DNA of 51,144 nucleotides, taken from positions 71,343-122,486 of the forward strand of contig DCHE01000027.1 of NCBI GenBank assembly GCA_002314775.1, read 5' to 3'. The position numbers and the translations under genes were made by a program. The notes beneath the pieces were generated by a model that saw only the letters and a program-made list of their open reading frames with translations, ran no database searches and was not told the DNA's origin. Shown piece after piece: positions 41,301 through 48,200 of the stretch. Each line of letters starts with the position of its first letter. Position 1 is the stretch's first letter. This stretch comes from Lachnospiraceae bacterium UBA1760 (GTDB lineage Bacteria > Bacillota > Clostridia > Lachnospirales > Lachnospiraceae).

Positions 41301-42934
41301 AGCAAGGCCTCAGTGGTATCAAGAGTGAAATCAGTAGTTGGTACGACAATCTGAAGCTCATAGCTCTGAGATACGCCTGATTTGGTATTAGTTGCTATAA
41401 CTGTCGCAGTTCCACTTCCAAGCGCTATAACGTCTGCATAAAGTCCGTATTGACTTATTGAAACTAATCCGCTTGACGAGGACCACACAATATTTCTGTC
41501 AGTTGCATCCGAAGGAGTGACAGTAGCTGTTATCCTTACGGATTCGTTCTTTATGATTGGATTTTCCTTATTCGCAGTAAGGCTGATCGCTGTAACTGGC
41601 TTGTCAACAGCTGCCTTACCCTCGTAGTCTGTGTATTCAATGTTAAATGAATCATAATTGCTGTTACCGACTGGATAAACACCCTTTCCAAGGCTCTCAT
41701 TATAATAGTCAGCCGGAGTGAAGGTTAAGGTTTTTGTCGAGGTGTTATAGTTTGTATCGGTAATGTAGTCCAGAGTCTGGGTGGAACTTCCATTACCCGT
41801 CATTGCACCAAGACTAACTGTACCAGTTGTCTTATTCGTCAGAACAAAGGTAACATTCTTAAGTGATGAACAGCCATAAAATGCCGCAATGCTCTGCTTT
41901 GCCAGATAATTCATCTTAAGCTCTGTAATCGTAGAACAGCCTGCGCAGTTTACCGTTGTGAGTGTTGTTATGTGAGTTACATCAAGCTTTGGTAGCTTAT
42001 TACTTCCACCGCATTTAAGTGTTGTAAGCTTGGTATTTTTAGACAAATCAAGCTCTGTAAGATCGTTGTATTCGCAGTCTAAGGTAATCAGGGCCGGATA
42101 ACCAGTAACATCTATAGAAGAGAGCGCATTTCTGCTAATGTTCATAGTTGTTATTGCATTACTGCCTGTAATGTCAAGGGTGGTGAGATTGCCATTGTTA
42201 AATACATTCAACACCTTAAGAGCTGTACAGTTCTTCATAGAAACCGATTGCAGCGAACCATTCTTGTAAATACCCAGCGTGGTTGATGTTGCAGCAGGTC
42301 CGGTATAGGCTGTGCAATTGTCCAGATTAACAGACTGAAGCTTAGTATTGTCGTTTATTGACAAGGTTCTGAGTTTTGTAAGTCCTGATAAGTCAAGATT
42401 CTTAAGATATACATTCGAACACTGCTCCATGTAAAAGGTTACAAGATTTTCTGGAAGATCCGAGCGGCTTATACTTTTTAATGTAGTGGATTTTGTTATT
42501 GTTATCTTATTAACTGAAGTAAAATACTGCAAACCAGTAAAATTCGTTATATTGTTAAGATAATATGTAGTGCCACCACTTGTATATTTGACACTGCTAG
42601 AAAATGTCATATAGGTCACACTTGATATCTCAGTCTCACTTAAGGTATCTCCAAATCTCGACTGAATATATCCTCTGAAAACAGAATCCGGGAAGTTAGT
42701 TGCGTTTACTGCAATCTCTGCCTCAACCTTCTCCTCAGCCTCCTCGACTATCTCAGGGCCCTCTGTACTATCCTGCGATATCAAGTCACTGTCTACTTCA
42801 TCTATATTCCGATCAACACTAGTATTTATATTCTGATTAACAACTGTGTCTACACTCTGGGCGCTGACACCAGTATTTGCAGAGCCGATAATAAGCAGGC
42901 CTGCAAGAATTTTTGCTAATAATCTACGTTTCAT
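38333..42934 (-). CDS. Secreted LRR protein with ten Big_2 Ig-like domains and a conserved C-terminal domain
   Basis: A 1,533-residue secreted protein. Signal peptide about 1-25 (cleavage near VSAQS), an acidic Glu/Asp region, then an N-cap (NATNFPDSVFRGYIQSRFGD) leading into irregular leucine-rich repeats (about 100-430, LDLSGLTKLRTLSINDN-type). Ten Big_2 domains of about 89 residues follow (445-1337), mostly alternating between two subtypes. The last about 195 residues are a domain shared with the neighbouring paralogue, ending EICYGFVNT. There is no LPxTG signal, SLH domain or C-terminal membrane helix, so retention on the cell is unexplained unless the C-terminal domain does it. GAGG lies 7 nt before the ATG. 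Probably an adhesin or a long spacer displaying the LRR region. Confidence 0.9.
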   Translation of the reverse strand: MKRRLLAKILAGLLIIGSANTGVSAQSVDTVVNQNINTSVDRNIDEVDSDLISQDSTEGPEIVEEAEEKVEAEIAVNATNFPDSVFRGYIQSRFGDTLSETEISSVTYMTFSSSVKYTSGGTTYYLNNITNFTGLQYFTSVNKITITKSTTLKSISRSDLPENLVTFYMEQCSNVYLKNLDLSGLTKLRTLSINDNTKLQSVNLDNCTAYTGPAATSTTLGIYKNGSLQSVSMKNCTALKVLNVFNNGNLTTLDITGSNAITTMNISRNALSSIDVTGYPALITLDCEYNDLTELDLSKNTKLTTLKCGGSNKLPKLDVTHITTLTTVNCAGCSTITELKMNYLAKQSIAAFYGCSSLKNVTFVLTNKTTGTVSLGAMTGNGSSTQTLDYITDTNYNTSTKTLTFTPADYYNESLGKGVYPVGNSNYDSFNIEYTDYEGKAAVDKPVTAISLTANKENPIIKNESVRITATVTPSDATDRNIVWSSSSGLVSISQYGLYADVIALGSGTATVIATNTKSGVSQSYELQIVVPTTDFTLDTTEALLDLDTDSTKTINVTGFTPQDATDREFTFESSDTSVATVSGSGTSATIQAVGKGDATIKVALKSNPSIFKTVSVAVNKVENIYVTGFDIPASISLDLNSTYIGSVAATNITPSDATFKAVSYQSANTAVATVDDYGNVTGVSVGTTTITVKAKDDGGYSKTVTVTVERKPILVTKITLNSTSKELRVGDVFYVLAKSYEPSTATTKGVTYSVVGGGTSVVTVGETNGAVIAKGTGTATVRATATDGSGVYADCEITVYAALVSSITVKNTSMTLDLNGTYTGKIEVTDISPANAGNKNLSYTSLNQSVATVDESGNVTGKSVGNTTITVAATDGSNTKTSVTINVVRNPIAVTKVNLVDSEKTITVGQTYTVAVNSFEPSNATTKGVTYSLVGEDKGIITVDTEKGLVTALAVGTATVRATAIDGSKVYADCVITVKPVLVQKINVKETEITLDLNSVNTGWAQVTSVLPSNAADKSLSYTSADTSIATVDISGYVTGKAVGETYITIAAADGSGVTATVNVKVVKNAVKVTKITLNESSKTIRVGDTFTASVKAYEPSNATTKGVTYSVVGGGTSVVTVNSTSGLVTAKGQGTATVRATATDGSGVYADCAVTVNPALVTSITVKETTLNLDLNGTKTGTIEVTSVLPSYAGNKTVSYTSANTSIASVDASGNVTAKAVGNTTITVAATDGSGVTATVTVYVTKSAIKVTSIEVKTDSINLDLNGTKTGKVEVTSVLPANATNKAVSYSSEKTGVATVDASGNVTAKSVGSTVITVKAADGSGVVKYVTVYVVDTTVKYNAVSTGLYITGNGKYLEAGHSAYATGGNSEIEYSWYVEKDGKTQMIQDWTKGTNTIKWHPNVYGNITLIGKVRLSDNKDSVSSSVKEVEVHPYLSGTCQMPNPNGSGFLIGLTKYADTDEAVCCKMLVLNCSLLAAGLPAWVYETEYCGFADNGMWTVWDPEYGYFWTLFRIYDKDGNIIDEICYGFVNT
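38336..38920 (-). other. Conserved C-terminal domain, copy 1 (unnamed)
   Basis: Residues about 1339-1533 of the large LRR protein. An Ig-like half (YSWYVEKDGKTQMI ... LIGKVRLSDN) is followed by HPYLSGTCQMP, GFLIGLTKY, KMLVLNCSLLAAGL, YETEYCGF, MWTVWDPEYGYFWTLFRIYD and the terminal CYGFVNT. Five Cys are conserved with copy 2. I cannot name the family. Confidence 0.7.
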
Positions 42935-42996
42935 AATTTATCCTCTTAAATACCCATACTCACAAATTGCTTTGCAAGCTATTTTTATATACTATA

Positions 42997-43022
42997 CAAG
43001 GCTTCATAAAAATGAAGCCTTG
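42997..43022 (-). terminator. Hairpin after the small LRR gene
   Basis: CAAGGCTTCAT (42997-43007) pairs with ATGAAGCCTTG (43012-43022) around a 4-nt loop, 24 nt past the stop. The minus-strand T-run is poor, so some read-through into the large LRR gene is likely. Confidence 0.5.
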
Positions 43023-43046
43023 ATTTTTGATAATAACAAATCCAAT

Positions 43047-44855
43047 TTAGGTATTAACAAATCCATAACACTTCTCATCAATGATATTATTGTTTTCATC
43101 ATAAATTCTAAAAAGTGTCCAGAAATAACCGTATTCAGGTGCCCAAATGGTCCACATTCCATTATTCGAAAAGCCACAGTATTCTGTCTGATATACCCAT
43201 GGATCAAGGCCCGCTGCAAGATATGTACAGTTTAATACAAGCATCTTACACTTTACAGCCTTAGGAGTATTTGGATATTTCTCAAGTCCAATCAAAAAGC
43301 CTCCACCACTGTACGGCATCTGACAGGTGCCCTTGAGATATGGATGAATCTCAACGTTAACACTTGACTCAGCAACGCTTGAGGTGTTGTTTGAAACTCT
43401 TACCTTTCCGATAAGCTTAACCTCTCCGTAGATTCCCATGTCAGCATTTATGGAAACACTTGAATCTCCAGTTGTCCAGTTCTTAATCTGGCTTGTCACT
43501 CCATCCTTCTCAATAAACCATGCGTAGTCAAGACTGCTCTTTCCGTCAGAAGCACTTGCTGAGTGATATGCAGTAAACTCAAATGCATTTGATGAACTGT
43601 TGAATCCATTCTTAGTTACTGAAACACTGCTTGACTTGGCTGTTGCAAGAGCAGCTCCACCATCGTAGGAAGAGTAAGCAATCTTGTAGCTTGCTCCGTT
43701 ATTTGTTCCAACAGTGTAAACATAGCCGAGTGAAGCATTGTAAGTATTTGCAGCCGGGTTAAATGTAAGCACCTTTGTGCTTGAATTATATCCGGAATCC
43801 GAAATCGCACCAAGAATTGGCTCAACCGAGGTTCCAGAGCTAAATGCACTAAGGCTCAAGGTTCCTGTAGCCTTTGTAGTAAGTCTGAGTGTCAAATCTT
43901 TGATTGCTGTTGCGCCAATCACCGAACACTTTGTCGATGTAGAATAATTCATATCAAGCTTTGTAAGGTTCGACTGGCTTGTGATATCTAGTGAGGTTAA
44001 ACTTGTGTTTTTACTAAGGTCAAGGGAGGTAAACTTATTGGTACTTCCTCCACAGATGAGAGTCTTTAATGATGTATTTTTAGATACATCGAGACTTGTA
44101 AGTCCTGCTGAATTACACTCATAGTAGAGAAGTCCTGTTATTGGTGCAAGATTTACTGAGGCAAGCCTTACATTTCCCTTATTATTTAAATACTTTATGC
44201 TGCTGCAGCCAGTGTAATCAATGCTTGTAAGGTAGTTATTGGTATAAATATCAACCTTCTTTGACGATGTACTAGTCGAACCAAGGCTTGTGCATCCGCT
44301 AAGATTAATCGTCTTAAGCGCAGCACAATTGTCAATAGTTAATACCTTTAAGGAGGTTCTTCCAGAAAGATTAATTGTAGTTATCTTGTTACACTTTTCA
44401 ATTTTGAGTGTAACTATACTGCTAGGAAGCTTTGTCAGATCAACGTTATTAGTAAGGCTATAGAAGTTTGCTGTATTAAGACTTGTCAGGTACTGTATAC
44501 CATCTATCTTGGTAACACCAGTAAGTCCTGAGCCAGAGTTAAATGTAATCGCTGTTACAGCTTCTATCTCGCTCGATTCAAGCACGCCATTCTTTGAGGT
44601 GTCATAATTATTCGATACATAATTTCTAAATGTATCATCCGGAAAGTTTGTGCTGTTAATTGTAACGCTTCCCGCACTTACCTTTTCTTCCACTTCATAA
44701 ATATCAACCTCTTTATCCAGAATCGCCTCTTCGGCTTCAGAAACCTCCTCAATTATTTCCTGATTATCATTAATCTCAGCTGCCTTAACCCCTGCTCCAG
44801 CCGAGGTAACTGCAAGTATTGCGGCAAGAACCGCTGATAAAATTCTTCTTCTCAT
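43047..44855 (-). CDS. Secreted LRR protein, paralogue without Big_2 domains
   Basis: About 602 residues. Signal peptide about 1-25 (AVLAAILAVTSAGAGVKA), acidic region, the same N-cap as its neighbour (INSTNFPDDTFRNYVSNNYD, with an EF-hand-like TSKNGVLESSEIE stretch), irregular LRRs (about 95-340), a beta-rich linker, and the shared C-terminal domain (about 410-602) ending EKCYGFVNT. It lacks the ten Ig-like domains of the paralogue, so the LRR head sits close to the C-terminal domain. No known sorting signal. The ATG at 44855 has GGAGG 5 nt upstream, and the frame's earlier start at 44882 has none. It precedes the large LRR gene on the same strand. Three phased direct repeats lie upstream. 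Confidence 0.88.
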   Translation of the reverse strand: MRRRILSAVLAAILAVTSAGAGVKAAEINDNQEIIEEVSEAEEAILDKEVDIYEVEEKVSAGSVTINSTNFPDDTFRNYVSNNYDTSKNGVLESSEIEAVTAITFNSGSGLTGVTKIDGIQYLTSLNTANFYSLTNNVDLTKLPSSIVTLKIEKCNKITTINLSGRTSLKVLTIDNCAALKTINLSGCTSLGSTSTSSKKVDIYTNNYLTSIDYTGCSSIKYLNNKGNVRLASVNLAPITGLLYYECNSAGLTSLDVSKNTSLKTLICGGSTNKFTSLDLSKNTSLTSLDITSQSNLTKLDMNYSTSTKCSVIGATAIKDLTLRLTTKATGTLSLSAFSSGTSVEPILGAISDSGYNSSTKVLTFNPAANTYNASLGYVYTVGTNNGASYKIAYSSYDGGAALATAKSSSVSVTKNGFNSSSNAFEFTAYHSASASDGKSSLDYAWFIEKDGVTSQIKNWTTGDSSVSINADMGIYGEVKLIGKVRVSNNTSSVAESSVNVEIHPYLKGTCQMPYSGGGFLIGLEKYPNTPKAVKCKMLVLNCTYLAAGLDPWVYQTEYCGFSNNGMWTIWAPEYGYFWTLFRIYDENNNIIDEKCYGFVNT

Positions 44856-45207
44856 ATTTGCCTCCATATTCGTACAGAACACTCTGTATTATAAGTCCAT
44901 CATTATGGTCTAGATACCCAAAATTATGGTAGCATACTGACTGGCATCTTTCAATTGACAAAATTCGAGAAATTTGCATAGATTTTTCTACCTTTTGCGT
45001 ATTTTTTTCTACTTCTTTCGTAATTTTTTCAACCCGACCGATTTCGTAGTCGTAAAGTGAATTTTGAAATTCAATACCCTTATGAGTAAAAATATTAAAG
45101 GTAACGGTCCGAAAAAAGTAGCGAGCATTTTGATCGCTGCTATCAGCTTACAAAACGCTCGCTCTTTTTGATATTTTTATTCTTGCTTATTAGCTATAAT
45201 AGTTTTA
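44856..45207 (-). promoter_or_regulatory. Upstream region of the small LRR gene with three 21-bp-phased direct repeats
   Basis: On the plus strand TTTTTCTAC, TTTTTCTAC and TTTTTCAAC occur at 44983-44991, 45004-45012 and 45025-45033, exactly 21 bp apart, or two helical turns. On the minus strand they read GTAGAAAAA or GTTGAAAAA and lie about 130-180 nt upstream of the start codon. Downstream candidate promoter elements are weak (TTGTCA near 44960; TATAAT near 44895). This is what an activator-dependent promoter would look like. The rest holds the terminator of the 45208 gene. Confidence 0.55.
45121..45162 (-). terminator. Terminator of the giant ABC1-kinase gene
   Basis: GCGAGCATTTTG (45121-45132) pairs with CAAAACGCTCGC (45151-45162), with one G-U pair in the minus-strand RNA. 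It is followed on the minus strand by CTACTTTTTTC. It lies 46 nt past the stop codon. Confidence 0.85.
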
Positions 45208-48200
45208 TTATTCGCCTACTTTTTTAAGCTCTGCTCCATGTTTTTTCATGTAGCCAGGTCCAAGTCTTGTGGCTGTAACAAAAATATTACTGCTAATCTG
45301 TCTTGACATAATGGAAATAAAATCATCGAGACTTCCATTAATACTAGCAACTGAGTCCTGAATCTTACTTGCATCTTCCTTAAGATCATTAATCTTACGG
45401 AGTGAAATGTTCAGTATAAGCTCTGGGATGATTTCATTCTGAAGTTTAGTCATACGCTCTTCTTCATTTTCATCCATCTCCTGTATATCATTCACTAACT
45501 TTTTCTTCTTCTCGTTAAGCTCAAAGAACTCTCTCGCTGCATTCTTTAACTCTGCACCGTAAATAGGATCTGTGTAATAATCAGCCATATTCTCATTAAA
45601 ATCATCAAGGCTGACAAGAGGAAGCTTTTTGCTTATCTCATAATATCTGTCATTAAGTCTATCCTCCCTCATTGCACATACAGTCTGTGATGCAACCTCC
45701 GCCTTGATATCAGCAGCCTTTTCTTCAAATTTATAATCTTCTGCTCCTTTATCCTTCATTTCCCAATACTCGATTATCCTGTCCTTTGTTGATTTCTCTC
45801 CATACAGCTTCTTACAGAGTCCAAGGATGTAATCGAATAGCAACTTAGTTCTTTTGATTTGTTCACTAGGACTAATCGTTATTGTTTTATTGCCCCTAAA
45901 CTCTTTAGCTGAGTACAAATCTCCATTGTTCTTATTACTCTGAAGGCTCAATGCGGCACCGACTAAATTTTCAAGATATGGTACTGTTTTCTTTTCATCT
46001 GCTGTAAGATTATTACCTGCCAGCAAATGATCATATTCATTTTTATACTTTGTCGAATAATCCTGATATATCGAATTTACCACTGACGGATAAGCATCTA
46101 CCATCTCATAATATCTTTTAGCATCTTCCTTCAGAGCACCTATGTTACCCTTAGCATCTAAGATACGTCTTTTTAATGCATAGAACTCTGTAAGGAAGTT
46201 ATACTTTCTAAACTCAAATCCGCTTGTCTCAAACTTCTTAAGAAATTCTTCTCTCTTGTCCTTGTTTTCTGCAGCCTCATTTAACTCATCAATAAATTTA
46301 TCACGCTGATTTACTGCAGCTTCATTTTCGGCCTGTTTTCTCTTTGGTTGTTTCTCAAAGTAAACATCTCTTAGCAACAGTTTCTTCTGAATGTTTCTTG
46401 ATTCCTCAGCCTTTCCTTTACTTCTCTGATATCCCTTTGACATCATATATCGTCTGCAGCATTTAACAAGATTAAAGTCAATCTCTCTATCCGGTTTAGT
46501 AGTATCCATCTCTCCTTCTGAAATAATACCAAGCTGATTTGAAAACTCTTTTAACTCCTTAATCTTATCGTTCATACTATCTATAGTATTGTTGATTCTC
46601 ATCTGGCACATAGAGAAATTATGGATGGATGCTGGAAGTTCAAAACCAAGCTCCTGCGCCTTAAGAAGAACAGCTGCGATTCTTTCGCCTGTTTCGGTAG
46701 GCCCACCAAGTGTGAATACGCCTTCAATAATCTTCTTCAGTTCTTCACCCTTTTCCTGCTTAAGCTGCTCCATCTTTTCACTCTTTACCATGAGTGAGTA
46801 AAATCCATTCATAAACTCATCCACACAGCTTTTACCAAGGCATGCCGAGGTCATCATAGCGGTGATTGTTTCAATCTCCTTTGGAGACAGCTTTGTACAG
46901 TTACCAAAATCAATAACCGTAGCCTTTTCGTCGCTTACCATTATATTACCTGCATGAAGATCTCCGTGATAGAAGCCGCCTCCGTAAAGGCCCTCCTTAA
47001 CCCACTTTTCTCCAAGCTCAATAATGTATCCCTGACGTTTCTTCACATCTGCGATTATGCTGTTAAGCTTAAGTACAGTGCCCATGTATTTTGACTGATT
47101 CTTCCTGTTAAGCTTAAGTGAAAGCTTCTTGTCTTCATCTAATACCAGCGACTTACCATCCTCAGTAACCTTTGCAAATGTTCTTAGTACCTCAACCACT
47201 TCTTCGTCAACAGATTTGAGATAGCTGTCAACAGTCTCACCATCTGCCTTTTCACAAGCCATATAATCTTCAGTTGGCTTTATAAAGCCAAAGAGCTTCA
47301 TTGATTCTACATGGTTTCCACTCTTTGCCGATAATGCCTTATTGTAAACCTCACCTTCAATAACATTATTAGCCTCGAGCTTAAGGTTAAGCTCCTTGAA
47401 AATACTATTTAGCTGACCCTCGAAGGTTGCCTTCATACCCTCATTAGTCTTTTCTGCACAGTCAAGCATAAGCTTCATCTCAGTCTTCATTCTGTTTTGT
47501 GCGTCAGGTCTCAGGATCTTAATAACTACCTCTCGTCCCTCAGGGATTGAGTTTCCGTAAATCTTACATAAAAATGCCTGTCCTACCGATGCAGCACCCA
47601 GCGACTTTACAACATCAATCTTATGTACTGCGCCATTTGATTTATTAATCATGTCCAAAAGCTGAGCCTCAACCACATCCTGTGGAATTGGAAGCAGCTT
47701 TGATTTTACATCATCTAAGGCTTCAGCCAAAAATGGAGAGGTTTTCTTAGATACTGGAAGTCCCTGCAAGGTCTTCTGGAAAAGCGGGCCTGCACCCTTT
47801 ATAAAGCCTGCCATAAAGCTTCCACCAAGCTTTTCAATGTAATCCTTCTCAATCTGGTCAGTTGCCTGGTCTTTATTGTTCAAGAGATTATTGCCCATTC
47901 TTGCGTTGAGCTTTGCCATGAGATACTCTTTCTCATTGATAAAACGCTTTGAGGTTTCATTAACCTTTTTGCCTAATGGACCTGTTTTTTTAATAACCGC
48001 GAGTATTCCACCTTCCTTATCAATTGCCTCAATCTCCTTATCGTATTTGGCAATATTCTCCTCGGCCACCTTCTGTTTAGCCTTGTAGTCATCGTCAAGT
48101 TCCTTGCCTTCCTTTATTGCCTTTAGTGAAAGAGGTAGTGGTCTTGAATTTCTAATAGCTGAACCAAACATTGCTCTCTGGCTCATTGCAGGGACATTCT

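Noticed and set aside
44983..45033. A CRISPR-like array from the 21-bp-spaced repeats
   Set aside because: The repeats are only 9 bp, spacers are 12 bp and AT-rich, there are three copies and no cas genes. A regulatory direct repeat fits better.
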